The notes beneath the pieces are model-generated. The model saw nothing but the letters and a program-made list of their open reading frames with translations, was not told the DNA's origin and searched no databases. DNA of 39,725 nucleotides from positions 1 through 39,725 of the forward strand of contig JAFDWP010000091.1 of assembly GCA_018268435.1 (NCBI GenBank). The letters are read 5' to 3'. Made by a program: the position numbers and the translations under genes. Source of the stretch: Actinomycetota bacterium. GTDB taxonomy: Bacteria; Actinomycetota; Actinomycetes; Actinomycetales; Microbacteriaceae. Positions 7,076 to 16,267 of this stretch are shown piece after piece. The stretch's first letter is position 1; every line of letters begins with the position of its first letter.

Positions 7076-8122
7076 TCAGCTCGCCGCACGGGTGAGCTCG
7101 GCCAGCTGGGCGCGGCCCAGCGCCACGCCCGCGCCCTGCATGAGCTCATCGACCTGGTCCGTCGCGAACGCGTTCACGATCGGCGCGGCGATGGTGCGCT
7201 GCGCGAGCAGCCATCCGATCGCCACGGCCGCCACCGGCACCTGCAGTTCCTCGGCGATGAGGTCGAGCGCCCTCAGCACCTTGATCCCGCGGCGGTTGAT
7301 GTTGCTCCGCAGCTGCATACCGCGCACCCCCTGCAGCGCCTGCTTCGTGCGGTGCCTGCCGGAGAGGAAGCCGTGCTCGAGGGCGTGGGACGGCGTGACC
7401 GCCAGATCCTGCGCGGCCGCGACCAGGCGAAGATCGCCCTCGAACTCCGAGCGGCGCAGGAGGTTGTACGGCTCGTCGAGCACCGCGATGCGCGGGTACC
7501 CGGCCGAGGCCAGGATGCGGGCCTCGACGAGGCGCTCCGCGGAGAAGCCGAAGGCGCCCAGCGCCCGCACCTTGCCGGTCTCGACGAGCCACTCCGCCGT
7601 GGCGAGCGTGTCTTCGAGGGCGCTGCCGTCGTCGACCGTGCCGTCGAGGTACAGCACGTCGATGCACTCGACACCGAGGCGGTTCAGCGACGCCTCGGCC
7701 GCGCGCACGAGGTTGACCGAGCCGATGCCCGGGTTGTCGGGGTGCCCGCCGACGCGCACGTTCAGGACGATATCGTCGCGGTAGCCGCGGGTGGCGAGCC
7801 AGCGTCCGATGATGTGCTCGCTGCGCCCCGCGGCGAAGCTGTCGGCGGTGTGCACGGCATTGCCGCCGAACTCGGCGTAGCGGTCGAGGATCCGCAGCGC
7901 CGTGTCGGCTCCGGTGTTCCAGCCGAACTCCGCGCCGCCGAGGATCAGCGGGAAGGTGCGGATCCCGGTCTCCCCGATCGGCACGCGCAGGCAGGTGCCG
8001 ATGCCGGGCCCGATGACCGGGATCGGCGCGGACGGATGCGGCGGGACCAGGGCCGGTGCGGTCGTGACGGCGGCTGCGGCACCACCGGCCGCGGATCCGG
8101 TTCCGACGCTGAAGAGACGCAT
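7076..8122 (-). CDS. Aldo/keto reductase-like protein with all four catalytic residues replaced
   Basis: A protein of 348 residues. The AKR (alpha/beta)8 barrel signature is easily followed: a glycine-rich start, GRSEHIIGRWLA, AEASLNRLGVECIDVLYL, GKVRALGAFGFS, and a C-terminal NADPH-type loop. The four catalytic positions differ from the family as I align it. Asp of DTA is His91 (VHTAD), Tyr of VYG is Phe96 (DSFAAGRSE), Lys of TKVG is Arg123 (NVRVG) and His of LHRWD is Asp160 (LYLDG). An N-terminal extension of about 45 residues is rich in Ala, Gly and Pro. ATG 8122 has a G-rich Shine-Dalgarno. It probably does not catalyse the normal reduction; a binding or regulatory role is an inference. 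Confidence 0.85.
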   Translation of the reverse strand: MRLFSVGTGSAAGGAAAAVTTAPALVPPHPSAPIPVIGPGIGTCLRVPIGETGIRTFPLILGGAEFGWNTGADTALRILDRYAEFGGNAVHTADSFAAGRSEHIIGRWLATRGYRDDIVLNVRVGGHPDNPGIGSVNLVRAAEASLNRLGVECIDVLYLDGTVDDGSALEDTLATAEWLVETGKVRALGAFGFSAERLVEARILASAGYPRIAVLDEPYNLLRRSEFEGDLRLVAAAQDLAVTPSHALEHGFLSGRHRTKQALQGVRGMQLRSNINRRGIKVLRALDLIAEELQVPVAAVAIGWLLAQRTIAAPIVNAFATDQVDELMQGAGVALGRAQLAELTRAAS

Positions 8123-8268
8123 GCGATCACCCCCGTGCCTGCTGCGTTGTGTTCTGAGGCGCACCCCCCGGTGCGCTTCCTTCGAGGGTAAGCGAGGCCT
8201 CGGACGGTTCCGTCCATTGAGACGACCAGGAGGCGAACAATGGATAACGGTTCGATCACGGACGAAGA

Positions 8269-8314
8269 AAAAGGCCCGTCATGTCCCCCTTTCGGTGGAC
8301 ACAACGGGCCTTTT
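8269..8314 (-). terminator. Rho-independent terminator of pnp
   Basis: A long hairpin with outer arms AAAAGGCCCGT and ACGGGCCTTTT (8269-8279 and 8304-8314) and an inner stem TGTCC/GGACA. It is followed on the minus strand by a T-rich run (CCTTTTTCTTC). It sits 10 nt downstream of the pnp stop. Confidence 0.9.
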
Positions 8315-8324
8315 CTGCGGCAGA

Positions 8325-10601
8325 TCAGGCCTCAGCGGTCTCCGCGGCCGACGCGGCGGCCTCGGCCGGGGCCTCGTCGATGACGGGCTCGAGCGAGAGC
8401 TTGCCACGGTCGTCGATCTTCGTGATCTTCACGAGGATCTTCTGGCCGACGGAGAGGACGTCATCGACGTTCTCGACGCGCTTGCCACCGGCGAGCTTGC
8501 GCACCTCGGTGACGTGCAGCAGCCCGTCCTTGCCCGGGAGCAGGGAGACGAACGCGCCGAAGGTCGCGATCTTGACGACGGTTCCGAGGAACTGCTCGCC
8601 GACCTCGGGGTTGGTCGGGTTGGCGATCGCGTTCACCTGGGCGCGGGCGGCCTCGGCCGAGGGCCCGTCGGTCGCACCGATGTAGACCGTGCCGTCCTCC
8701 TCGATGGAGATCTGCGCACCGGTCTCGTCCTGGATCGCGTTGATCGTCTTGCCCTTCGGGCCGATCAGCTCGCCGATCTTGTCGACCGGGATCTGCACGC
8801 TGATCACGCGCGGCGCGGTCGGCGCCATCTCGTCGGGAGCGTCGATCGCGGCGTTCAGCACGTTCAGGATCGTCAGACGGGCGTCCTTCGCCTGGGTGAG
8901 CGCGCCGGCGAGCACCTCGGAGGGGATGCCGTCGAGCTTCGTGTCCAGCTGGATCGCGGTGACGAACTCGCTCGTGCCGGCGACCTTGAAGTCCATGTCG
9001 CCCAGCGCGTCCTCGGCACCCAGGATGTCGGTGAGCGCCGCGTAGCGGGTCTCACCGTCGACCTGGTCGGACACGAGGCCCATCGCGATGCCGGCGACGG
9101 GCGCGCGCAGCGGCACACCCGCGTTCAGCAGCGACAGGGTCGATGCGCAGACGGAGCCCATCGAGGTGGAGCCGTTGGAGCTCAGCGCCTCGGAGACCTG
9201 ACGGATCGCGTAGGGGAACTCCTCGCGCGACGGCAGCACCGGCACGAGGGCGCGCTCGGCCAGGAAGCCGTGCCCGATCTCGCGGCGCTTCGGGGAGCCC
9301 ACGCGGCCGGTCTCACCGGTCGAGTAGGGCGGGAAGTTGTAGTGGTGCATGTAGCGCTTGCTCGTCGTGGGCGACAGCGAGTCGATCTGCTGCTCCATCT
9401 TGAGCATGTTCAGCGTGGTGACACCCAGGATCTGGGTCTCGCCGCGCTGGAAGATCGCGGAACCGTGCACGCGCGGGATGACCTGCACCTCGGCGTCCAG
9501 CGGACGGATGTCCGCGAGGCCGCGACCGTCGATGCGGACGCCCTCAGTGAGGATCCGGCCGCGCACGATCTTCTTCGTGACCGACTTGTAGGCGGCCGAG
9601 AACTCGCTGAGCGCGACCTCGGGCTGCTCGCCCGCCGCGACAGCGGCGACGAGCTCGGCCTTGACGCGGTCCTTGATGGCGTCGTCGGCGTTCTGGCGCT
9701 CCTGCTTGTCGGCGATCTGATAGACGTCGACGAGCTCGGCGAAGGCGCGGGACGACACGAAATCGAACGTGCCCTCGGTGTACGGCGGGAAGACCGGGTA
9801 GACGCCCGGCTCCTTCGACGCCGACGCCGCGAGCTGGGCCTGCGCCTCGACGAGCTGCTTCAGGAACGGCTTGGCGGCCTCCAGGCCCTGCGCGACGATG
9901 TCCTCGCTGGGCTTGGTCGCGCCGGCCTTGATCAGGTTCCAGCTGCCCTCGGTCGCCTCCGCCTCGACCATCATGATCGCGACGTCGGTGCTGCCGTCGC
10001 CCTTGGTGACGACACGGCCGGCGACGACGAGGTCGAAGACGGCCTCGGCGACCTGCGCGGCGTTCGGGAACGCGACCCACTGGTCGGCGTGCTCGCCGTG
10101 GCCGGGGATGAACGCGAGGCGCACACCGGCGACGGGGCCGGAGAACGGCAGACCGGAGATCTGCGTCGAGGCCGACGCCGCGTTGATCGCCAGCGCGTCG
10201 TAGTACTCGCCGGGTGCGATCGAGAGCACCGTGATGACGATCTGGACCTCGTTGCGGAGGCCGTCGACGAACGACGGACGCAGCGGACGGTCGATCAGAC
10301 GGCAGACCAGGATCGCCTCGGTGGACGGGCGGCCCTCGCGGCGGAAGAACGAGCCGGGGATCTTGCCGGCGGCGTAGGAGCGCTCCTCGACGTCGACGGT
10401 CAGCGGGAAGAAGTCGAAGCCCTCGCGCGGGGACTTGCTGGCGCTCGTCGCCGAGAGCAGCATCGTCTCCTCGTCGAGGTACGCGGCGACCGCGCCCTGC
10501 GCCTGCTGCGCGAGACGGCCCGTCTCGAAGCGGACAGTGCGGGTGCCGAAGCGGCCGTTGTCGAGAACTGCCTCGGTGGCAGTGATTTCAGGACCTTCCA
10601 A
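8325..10601 (-). CDS. pnp: Polyribonucleotide nucleotidyltransferase (PNPase)
   Basis: A protein of 758 residues, the normal bacterial PNPase size. It degrades RNA 3' to 5' with phosphate and can also synthesise RNA tails. Domain order: RNase PH domain 1 (about 10-150), an all-helical domain (about 240-330), RNase PH domain 2 (about 350-560) with [11 protein letters not shown] and GVCAS-like catalytic stretches, a KH domain with the GPKGKTI loop (about 600-655), and an S1 domain (about 665-735). An Ala/Glu-rich tail ends the protein. The start is TTG 10601, giving [12 protein letters not shown], because AAGGAG lies exactly 7 nt before it. The frame stays open further upstream without a plausible protein. 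A strong terminator follows. Confidence 0.97.
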   Translation of the reverse strand: MEGPEITATEAVLDNGRFGTRTVRFETGRLAQQAQGAVAAYLDEETMLLSATSASKSPREGFDFFPLTVDVEERSYAAGKIPGSFFRREGRPSTEAILVCRLIDRPLRPSFVDGLRNEVQIVITVLSIAPGEYYDALAINAASASTQISGLPFSGPVAGVRLAFIPGHGEHADQWVAFPNAAQVAEAVFDLVVAGRVVTKGDGSTDVAIMMVEAEATEGSWNLIKAGATKPSEDIVAQGLEAAKPFLKQLVEAQAQLAASASKEPGVYPVFPPYTEGTFDFVSSRAFAELVDVYQIADKQERQNADDAIKDRVKAELVAAVAAGEQPEVALSEFSAAYKSVTKKIVRGRILTEGVRIDGRGLADIRPLDAEVQVIPRVHGSAIFQRGETQILGVTTLNMLKMEQQIDSLSPTTSKRYMHHYNFPPYSTGETGRVGSPKRREIGHGFLAERALVPVLPSREEFPYAIRQVSEALSSNGSTSMGSVCASTLSLLNAGVPLRAPVAGIAMGLVSDQVDGETRYAALTDILGAEDALGDMDFKVAGTSEFVTAIQLDTKLDGIPSEVLAGALTQAKDARLTILNVLNAAIDAPDEMAPTAPRVISVQIPVDKIGELIGPKGKTINAIQDETGAQISIEEDGTVYIGATDGPSAEAARAQVNAIANPTNPEVGEQFLGTVVKIATFGAFVSLLPGKDGLLHVTEVRKLAGGKRVENVDDVLSVGQKILVKITKIDDRGKLSLEPVIDEAPAEAAASAAETAEA

Positions 10602-10778
10602 GAGGTCTCTCCTTCTTTGTTTAGGCTCGCTCTCCCGTGTGGAGCGCGAGCATGGACGGATGCGCACAGAGGCATCCTGTTCCACTCTACCAGCGCGCAG
10701 ACCCCGGGCCGCGCCGACCCTGCCGACGTGCGCCCGTCCGCGGCATGCCGGATCCGCGCGCCCGGGTGCGCGCGGGGC

Positions 10779-10784
10779 TAGGCT
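10779..10784 (+). promoter_or_regulatory. -10 hexamer of the DUF5302 gene (leaderless)
   Basis: TAGGCT, then 7 nt, then ATG 10792. No Shine-Dalgarno is present. Confidence 0.55.
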
Positions 10785-10791
10785 GACGCGC

Positions 10792-10965
10792 ATGAGTACC
10801 GACGACGCCGCCTCCGCGGACATGAAGCGCAAGTTCAAGGAGGCGCTCGAGAAGAAGAACGCCCAGCAGAACCGCGGTGAAGCGCACCTGGACGGCGACT
10901 CCGCCGTGCACGGCACGCACAGCGCCGCACAGTCCAAGCGCGAGTTCCGCCGCAAGAGCGGTTGA
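10792..10965 (+). CDS. Small DUF5302-type protein
   Basis: A protein of 57 residues, highly charged, with no membrane segment. It starts [22 protein letters not shown] and ends KREFRRKSG. The central part contains a short His/Gly-rich stretch ([11 protein letters not shown]). This pattern matches a small actinobacterial family annotated as DUF5302. No function is known to me. Its strong lysine/arginine and alanine/glutamate content fits an RNA- or DNA-associated small protein, but that is speculation. It is transcribed alone from a leaderless promoter, divergent from pnp, and closed by an 18-bp hairpin. Confidence 0.8.
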   Translation: MSTDDAASADMKRKFKEALEKKNAQQNRGEAHLDGDSAVHGTHSAAQSKREFRRKSG

Positions 10966-10977
10966 GCTGCGCACCTC

Positions 10978-11016
10978 CCGAGGGGCGCCGACGATCTGAT
11001 CGTCGGCGCCCCTCGG
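10978..11016 (+). terminator. 18-bp perfect hairpin after the DUF5302 gene
   Basis: The arms CCGAGGGGCGCCGACGAT (10978-10995) and ATCGTCGGCGCCCCTCGG (10999-11016) pair perfectly with a 3-nt loop, 12 nt after the stop codon. No T-tract follows, so termination would rest on stem stability. Confidence 0.75.
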
Positions 11017-11084
11017 CGTTCCCGGCACGGGCGCTCCGCACCCCGGATTCGGGCCGAGGTGATGCGCGACGCCGACGCGCGGGC

Positions 11085-11090
11085 TAGCGT
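11085..11090 (+). promoter_or_regulatory. -10 hexamer of the secreted coiled-coil gene (leaderless)
   Basis: TAGCGT, then 7 nt, then ATG 11098. This spacing favours ATG 11098 over the in-frame GTG at 11059. Confidence 0.55.
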
Positions 11091-11097
11091 CGACGAC

Positions 11098-12285
11098 ATG
11101 ACCGATTCCCCTGCCGTCTGCGCGCCTCCCCGGCGGGCGCACGTCGGGCGAGCGCTCCTGGCGCTCGCGGCGGCCGGGGCGCTGCTCGCCGCCGGGCTGG
11201 CGACGGCGCCGCCCGCACGGGCCGACGACTATCCGTCCTGGCAGGACGTGCAGAACGCGCAGGGGAACGAGCAGGCGACCGCCGCGGAGGTCGCGCGGAT
11301 CGGGGACGCGCTCGCGCGCACCCAGCAGCAGTCCGCCGACGCCTCCACGGCCGCGATGAAGGCCAATGCGGCCGCGGCCACCGCACGTGCGGACGCCCAG
11401 ACCGCCGCGGAGCGAGCGGATGCCCTGACCGCCCAGGCGGCCTCCGCGGAGCAGGCGGTGCAGCAGACGCACCTCCAGGTGGGTGCGATCGTCGCCGGTC
11501 GGACGCGGACTGAGACCGCCATCCCGCTCCCCGTGCGTCTGTTCACGACGACGGATCCGGATGAGCTGCTCGCGCAGCTGGGAGCGCTGCAGAAGTTGGA
11601 TGCGACCTGGTCCGCGCTCGGTGCGCGCGCGATCGCCGAGCGCGGCGTCGCCACCTCGCTGCAGGACCAGGCGGAGGCGGCCCGCGCGGCCAAGGACGCG
11701 CTCGCCGCGGCCGCCGACCAGGCGGCGCGGAAGGCGAAGGCGGCCGCCGACGCCGAAGCGGCTGCCGTGCAGGACCTGCAGGGGCACATCACCACGCTGT
11801 ACGCCCAGCTGGCGACCCTGAAGAACACGACGGCGGATGTCGAGCGCCGCTATCAGATCGGGCAGCAGGTCGCCGCGCAGGCGCGTGCCCAGGCCGCGGC
11901 CGCCGCAGCCGCCGCGGGCGGCTCCGGAGCGACCGGGGCGGGAGGCGTGGCCCCGTCGGTCAGCGGCGATGTGATCGTCGACCCGGCCGGCGCGCAGTCC
12001 TACGCGCGCGGTCAGCTCGGATACTACGGCTGGAGCGACGATCAGTTCGGCTGCCTGCTGAGCCTGTGGAACCAGGAGTCCAGCTGGCGGGCGGATGCGA
12101 CCAACCCGGACAGCGGCGCGTACGGCATCCCGCAGGCGCTGCCGGCCGACAAGCTCGCCGCTGCGGGCGCGGACTGGCGCACCAACGGGAACACACAGAT
12201 CGACTGGGGCCTGAGCTACATCCAGGACCGATACGGCTCCCCCTGCGGCGCCTGGGCGCACGAGGTCGCGAACAACTGGTACTGA
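11098..12285 (+). CDS. Secreted coiled-coil protein with lytic-transglycosylase-like C-terminus
   Basis: A protein of 395 residues. The N-terminus has a signal peptide ([19 protein letters not shown], then a likely cut after PARA). A long Ala/Gln/Glu-rich helical region (about 45-285) with heptad-like spacing is a probable coiled coil. The last about 85 residues hold [28 protein letters not shown] and [19 protein letters not shown]. This is the transglycosylase SLT/aggregation-promoting-factor type end, with the catalytic Glu in NQESSW. Family knowledge: such domains cleave or bind peptidoglycan, and the coiled coil would position them, as in RipA/NlpC-like or PcsB-type secreted hydrolases. 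The ATG at 11098 is used because a TAGCGT hexamer precedes it by 7 nt. Confidence 0.85.
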   Translation: MTDSPAVCAPPRRAHVGRALLALAAAGALLAAGLATAPPARADDYPSWQDVQNAQGNEQATAAEVARIGDALARTQQQSADASTAAMKANAAAATARADAQTAAERADALTAQAASAEQAVQQTHLQVGAIVAGRTRTETAIPLPVRLFTTTDPDELLAQLGALQKLDATWSALGARAIAERGVATSLQDQAEAARAAKDALAAAADQAARKAKAAADAEAAAVQDLQGHITTLYAQLATLKNTTADVERRYQIGQQVAAQARAQAAAAAAAAGGSGATGAGGVAPSVSGDVIVDPAGAQSYARGQLGYYGWSDDQFGCLLSLWNQESSWRADATNPDSGAYGIPQALPADKLAAAGADWRTNGNTQIDWGLSYIQDRYGSPCGAWAHEVANNWY

Positions 12286-12329
12286 GCCGACGCCGCGGCC
12301 GCGATGATCGGGCGCCCTCGGCACGGTGA

Positions 12330-12335
12330 TAGCGT
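12330..12335 (+). promoter_or_regulatory. -10 hexamer in front of the FMN riboswitch
   Basis: TAGCGT followed by 6 nt. The predicted transcript start is at 12342, the first base of the riboswitch P1 stem. Confidence 0.55.
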
Positions 12336-12341
12336 CGTGCT

Positions 12342-12478
12342 GTCCTCAGGGCGGGGTGCGAGTCCCCACCGGCGGTGTCGCGGCCAGTCCGCGCAAGCCC
12401 GCGAACGGTCCCCATGGTGGGGACCGCCGATCCGGTGCGATTCCGGAGCCGACGGTCACAGTCCGGATGAGAGAGGAC
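12342..12478 (+). promoter_or_regulatory. FMN riboswitch (RFN element)
   Basis: The conserved RFN blocks are readable in order. The opening is GTCCTC with AGGGCGGGGTG, followed by AGTCCCCACCGGCGGT, a variable arm of about 40 nt, GCCCGCGA, a second variable stem (GGTCCCCA...TGGGGACC), GATCCGGTG and GATTCCGGAGCCGACGGT. ACAGTCCGGATGAGAGAGGAC closes P1 (GTCCTC with GAGGAC at 12473-12478). FMN binding normally turns such genes off by termination or by occluding the ribosome site. The Shine-Dalgarno AGGAG at 12482-12486 lies only 4 nt after P1, so translational control is the likely mode here. Confidence 0.95.
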
Positions 12479-12495
12479 AGAAGGAGCAGTCCACC

Positions 12496-12930
12496 ATGCC
12501 CAGAATCGCCATCGTCGCCGCCCAGTGGCACGCCGAGATCGTGGAGCAGGCCGTGTCCGCCTTCCTGCAGCGGCTGACCGAGCTCGACATCGACCAGGTC
12601 GACGTCTACCGCGTGCCGGGGGCGTTCGAGATCCCGCTGCACGCGCAGCGCCTCGCGCGGACCGGCCGCTATGCCGCCATCGCCACGAGCGCGCTCGTCG
12701 TGGACGGCGGGATCTACCGGCATGACTTCGTCGCCGGGAGCGTCGTCGACGCGCTCATGCGGGTGCAGCTGGAGACCGACGTGCCCGTGTTCTCCGCTGT
12801 GCTCACCCCGCACCACTTCCACGAGCACGACGAGCACCAGGACTACTTCCGTCGGCACTTCGCCGTGAAGGGACGCGAACTGGCCGAGGCCGTGTCCGCT
12901 ACGGTGACGAGCCTCGCCGCGATCGGCTGA
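12496..12930 (+). CDS. ribH: 6,7-dimethyl-8-ribityllumazine synthase, RibH2 type
   Basis: A protein of 144 residues that condenses 5-amino-6-ribitylaminouracil with dihydroxybutanone phosphate, the penultimate step of riboflavin synthesis. The stretches [40 protein letters not shown] and [24 protein letters not shown] are closer to the Brucella/Mesorhizobium RibH2 pattern than to the usual RibH (recall, not a search). ATG 12496 has the Shine-Dalgarno AGGAG. It sits alone under its own FMN riboswitch, with no other rib gene beside it. A second, operon-borne ribH elsewhere in the genome is therefore likely (inference). Confidence 0.92.
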   Translation: MPRIAIVAAQWHAEIVEQAVSAFLQRLTELDIDQVDVYRVPGAFEIPLHAQRLARTGRYAAIATSALVVDGGIYRHDFVAGSVVDALMRVQLETDVPVFSAVLTPHHFHEHDEHQDYFRRHFAVKGRELAEAVSATVTSLAAIG

Positions 12931-12940
12931 CGCCGCGCGC

Positions 12941-14293
12941 TCACCGCGGCAGGCGACCCTCGTGCAGCACGCCGTCGGGGTCGGCGCTCGCACGCACCGC
13001 ACGGAGCCGGTCGATGTCGGCCGCCGTGCCGCACCGCTCGAGCGTCTGCCCCGGGTCGAGGAACGTCGGCACCGACTGCTCGGCTGCAGCCGGAGCGAGC
13101 AGCGCGAGGATTCCCGCGATGCTCGCATCGCCGGGCTCCGACGGCGCGCCGGGGAAGTTCGGCACGAGCGCATGCAGCAGCCACGACGCCGACGCCAGGG
13201 AGGCGAACCCCGGGCGGCGGGGAGCATCGAGAGCGCCGCCCAGCATGCGCAGATCGATCGACATGATCGGCGACTGCTCGGGCGCCTGGTGGAACGCGAC
13301 CAGCGCATCGATCAGCGCGTCGTCGAACGTATCGAGAGCGAGTGACGCGCCCCGGCCCGCGGTCGGCTCGGTCGGCTCCCCCAACGCCGCCGCGATCGCG
13401 GCGGGCGACGTGGGCCCCGTGATCTCCCGCTGCACGGCACCGGCCGCACGCACTCCGTCCAGGAGCGCGTCCGCCGCGCCGTCGGTGGACAGCGCCCGGA
13501 CGGTCACGAAGCTGCGGCCCCGGATCTCCTCGGGCAGCATCGGCGCGTCGGGCATCCGGTTCGAGCTCGTGAACACGTTGAGCGTGGACGGCGCCGCCGC
13601 GGAGAGATCCCGGACCGCGCGGATCACGGAGGCCGCGTCGGTCATCGCGAACGTGAGCGACGCGCCCCACTGCGCCGGAGCGGGGACGAGATCGATCTCG
13701 AGCGCGGTGACGATGCCCACCACACCGCCGGCGCCGCGCAGGGCCCACATCGCCTCGGCGTCGCTCTCGTCGTCGATGCGCTCGTGCGTCCCGTCCGGCC
13801 GCAGCACCCAGGCCGCGCGCAGGTTGTCGGAGCCGAGTCCCGCGGTGCGGCTGAACCACGAGTGCCCGCCGCCCAGCGTGTACCCGGCGACCGACACGAC
13901 GGGGCTCGTGCCCGCGGGGGCCGCCCACGCCGTGCCCTCGAGGGCGTCCACGACGGCGCCCCAGCGCACGCCGCTGCCCACGACCACGACGCCCGATGCG
14001 AGATCGACCTCGAGCCGGTCGAACGCCGCGGTCCGCACGATCACGGAGCCGACCAGGTCGCCGGAAGCGCCGTGGCCGCTCGGCTGCACGGCGATCGGCG
14101 TGCCGGACTCGCGCGCGGCGGCGAGGATCCGACGCAGGTCGTCGAGACCCGCCGGCGTCGCGACCGCGGCAGGCCGCTGCTCGATCGCGAGGTTCCACGG
14201 GCGGCGGGCGGCGTCGAAGCCGACATCGCCGACCCGCAGCAGGGGTCCGTCGAGTTCGCGGGCAAGGGCGTCCAACGCAGCGAGGAGGGTCAT
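12941..14293 (-). CDS. FAD-binding (BBE-like/PCMH-type) oxidoreductase
   Basis: A protein of 450 residues with a PCMH-type FAD domain. The histidine in PSGHGAS (residue 74) is the usual covalent flavin attachment site, and GVRWGAVVDAL and SVAGYTLGGGHSWFSR follow. The position of the second attachment Cys of bicovalent berberine-bridge enzymes is occupied by Leu/Gly (GYTLGGG), so at most one covalent link is expected. The C-terminus (ADPDGVLHEGRLPR) resembles the BBE domain end. Such enzymes oxidise alcohols, sugars or alkaloid-like substrates with O2. The substrate is not inferable. ATG 14293 follows a TACGGT hexamer by 6 nt (leaderless). Confidence 0.88.
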   Translation of the reverse strand: MTLLAALDALARELDGPLLRVGDVGFDAARRPWNLAIEQRPAAVATPAGLDDLRRILAAARESGTPIAVQPSGHGASGDLVGSVIVRTAAFDRLEVDLASGVVVVGSGVRWGAVVDALEGTAWAAPAGTSPVVSVAGYTLGGGHSWFSRTAGLGSDNLRAAWVLRPDGTHERIDDESDAEAMWALRGAGGVVGIVTALEIDLVPAPAQWGASLTFAMTDAASVIRAVRDLSAAAPSTLNVFTSSNRMPDAPMLPEEIRGRSFVTVRALSTDGAADALLDGVRAAGAVQREITGPTSPAAIAAALGEPTEPTAGRGASLALDTFDDALIDALVAFHQAPEQSPIMSIDLRMLGGALDAPRRPGFASLASASWLLHALVPNFPGAPSEPGDASIAGILALLAPAAAEQSVPTFLDPGQTLERCGTAADIDRLRAVRASADPDGVLHEGRLPR

Positions 14294-14299
14294 GACGCC

Positions 14300-14305
14300 A
14301 CCGTA
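14300..14305 (-). promoter_or_regulatory. -10 hexamer of the FAD oxidoreductase gene (leaderless)
   Basis: The minus strand reads TACGGT, 6 nt before ATG 14293. Confidence 0.5.
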
Positions 14306-14358
14306 CGACCCCCCTCGGACATTCGTCGATCGCGTCTCGTCCCGGCTCGGCGCCGGGG

Positions 14359-15003
14359 CTACTCCCCCGCGAGACCGCCGAGCAGATGGCCGAACGAACG
14401 CCCCTCGCCGAGATAGCTGCCCGGGTCGAACGGGTCCTTGTCCACGGCGGGCTCCCGTCGGATCATCGCCTCGGCGAGCTCCCGCGCGCCGCGCTCGACC
14501 CGGGTGCTGAGCGGCGCGACGTCGTCGGCCTTCGCCCCCCAGTCGCTGGACGCGGCGAACACGCCGGTGGAGACGGGCTCCGCATGCAGGTAGGTGAACA
14601 GCGGTCGGATCGCGTAGTCGATCGCGAGCGAGTGCCGCGCGGTGCCGGCGTTGGCCCCGATCAGCACCGGCTTGCCCGCGAGGGCGTCCGGATCCAGCAC
14701 GTCGATGAACGACTTGAACAGCCCCGAGTAGCTCGTCGAGAAGATCGGCGTGACCGCGATGATGCCGTCGGCCGAGACGACCGTGTTGATCGCCGAGTCC
14801 AGCGCCGGGGGCGCGAAACCGGTGAGCAGGTTGTTCGTGATGTCGTGCGCGAGGTCGCGCAGCTCGATCACGTCGACCGCGACCTCCGAGCCGAGCTCGC
14901 CGAGCCGCTGCGCGGTCTCCGCCGCGAGCCGGTCGGCGAGCATCCGGGTCGAGGACGGGTTGCTGAGTCCCGCGGAGATGACCGCGATGCGACGAGCGCT
15001 CAT
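14359..15003 (-). CDS. NADPH-dependent FMN reductase (CE1759-type)
   Basis: A protein of 214 residues of the flavodoxin-like fold. VISAGLSNPSSTRMLADRL at the N-terminus is the phosphate-binding loop, and VTPIFSTSYSGLFKSFIDVLD is the flavin-contact region. Family knowledge: these proteins reduce free FMN with NAD(P)H and supply it to a partner flavoenzyme. The upstream gene, 1 nt away, encodes an LLM-class flavin-dependent oxidoreductase. The pair is recognised as the CE1758/CE1759 arrangement of Corynebacterium, so they probably work together as a two-component monooxygenase. The identity of the oxidised substrate is unknown. Confidence 0.87.
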   Translation of the reverse strand: MSARRIAVISAGLSNPSSTRMLADRLAAETAQRLGELGSEVAVDVIELRDLAHDITNNLLTGFAPPALDSAINTVVSADGIIAVTPIFSTSYSGLFKSFIDVLDPDALAGKPVLIGANAGTARHSLAIDYAIRPLFTYLHAEPVSTGVFAASSDWGAKADDVAPLSTRVERGARELAEAMIRREPAVDKDPFDPGSYLGEGRSFGHLLGGLAGE

Positions 15004-15004
15004 C

Positions 15005-16246
15005 TCAGTTCGCCCCCTGCGTCGCGGCGGCGCCGAAGGACGAACCGGCTGCGGCCGGAACCACCCCGCCGTCCTGGTACGGAGAGCCCGCCGTCAGGTT
15101 GTCTCCGCGGTTGGCACCGGGGCGCGCCTCCCGCGCGGGCCCGTCGCCGTACACGGCTCTGACCCTGGCCGCATGCGTGGGCGCATCCGGCACGGACGCC
15201 GGGCGGTTCTGCGCCAGCTCCCTGCGCAGCACGGGCACCACCTCGCCGCCGAGGATGTCGAGCTGCTCCAGCACCGTCTTGAGCGGGAGACCGGCGTGAT
15301 CCATCAGGAACAGCTGACGCTGGTAGTCGCCGTAGTGGTCGCGCATCGCGGCGTACCGGTCGATCACCTGCTGCGGCGAGCCGACCGTGAGCGGCGTCAT
15401 CTCGGTGAAGTCCTCCATCGACGGGCCGTGCCCGTACACCGGGGCGTTGTCGAAGTAGGGGCGGAACTCGTCCACGGCGTCCTGCGAGTTCGGTCGCATG
15501 AACACCTGGCCGCCGAGGCCGACGATGGCCTGCTCCGGCGTGCCGTGGCCGTAGTGCGCGAAACGCTGCCGGTACAGCTCGATGAGACGCTGGTAGTGCT
15601 CCTTGGGCCAGAAGATGTTGTTCGCGAAGAACCCGTCGCCGTAGTAGGCGGCCTGCTCGGCGATCTCCGGCGTGCGGATGGAGCCGTGCCAGACGAACGG
15701 GGCGATGCCGTCGAGGGGACGCGGGGTGGAGGTGAAGCCCTGCAGCGACGTGCGGAACTTCCCGTCCCAGTCCACGACGTCCTTCGTCCAGAGCTCATGC
15801 AGCAGCGCGTAGTTCTCGATCGCGAGCGGCAGGCCCTGGCGGATGTCCTTGCCGAACCAGGGGTACACGGGGCCGGTGTTGCCCCGGCCCATCATGAGGT
15901 CCATGCGGCCGCCGGACACGTGCTGCAGCATCGCGTAGTCCTCGGCGATCTTCACCGGGTCGTTGGTCGTGATGAGCGTCGTGGAGGTGGAGACGATGAG
16001 GCGCTCGGTCTGCGCGGCGAGCGCGGCGAGGAAGGTCGTCGGGCTCGACGACCAGAACGGCGGGTTGTGGTGCTCGCCGATCGCGAAGACGTCGAGGCCG
16101 ACCTCTTCCGCGTGCTTCGCGATCGTGAGCGTGTTCTGGATCCGCTCGCGCTCGCTGGGGGTCTGCCCGGTCACCGGATTCCGGGTGATGTCGCTGACGG
16201 ACATGAGGCCGAACTGCATGCCCGCCCAGGTGCTCGACTCGCTCAC
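15005..16246 (-). CDS. LLM class flavin-dependent oxidoreductase (CE1758-type)
   Basis: A protein of 413 residues with the luciferase-like TIM barrel. Motifs include VFAIGEHHNPPFW, STSTTLITTNDPVKIAEDYA and GRMDLMMGRGNTGPVYPWFG. The C-terminal about 60 residues are hydrophilic and low in complexity (Ala, Gly, Pro). It should use reduced FMN from the adjacent reductase to oxygenate or desulfonate a substrate. GTG 16246 is chosen because AGGAG precedes it by 6 nt; an in-frame ATG 27 nt upstream would lie before the Shine-Dalgarno. A short dyad (ATTCA-TT-TGAAT) at 16268-16279 sits at the promoter. Confidence 0.88.
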   Translation of the reverse strand: MSESSTWAGMQFGLMSVSDITRNPVTGQTPSERERIQNTLTIAKHAEEVGLDVFAIGEHHNPPFWSSSPTTFLAALAAQTERLIVSTSTTLITTNDPVKIAEDYAMLQHVSGGRMDLMMGRGNTGPVYPWFGKDIRQGLPLAIENYALLHELWTKDVVDWDGKFRTSLQGFTSTPRPLDGIAPFVWHGSIRTPEIAEQAAYYGDGFFANNIFWPKEHYQRLIELYRQRFAHYGHGTPEQAIVGLGGQVFMRPNSQDAVDEFRPYFDNAPVYGHGPSMEDFTEMTPLTVGSPQQVIDRYAAMRDHYGDYQRQLFLMDHAGLPLKTVLEQLDILGGEVVPVLRRELAQNRPASVPDAPTHAARVRAVYGDGPAREARPGANRGDNLTAGSPYQDGGVVPAAAGSSFGAAATQGAN

Positions 16247-16267
16247 TGCTGTCTCCTTCAGAGTTCT

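Noticed and set aside
8240..8398. A short plus-strand frame with a good Shine-Dalgarno starting MDNGSITDEEKG
   Set aside because: It runs through the pnp terminator hairpin and then into the antisense of pnp. The frame lacks any domain, and the AGGAGG is the only positive sign.
7902..10781. A 959-codon open frame on the plus strand antisense to pnp
   Set aside because: It is the shadow of pnp in a high-GC sequence. The translation is low-complexity Asp/Arg/Leu/Gly and has no domain; pnp on the other strand is unambiguous.
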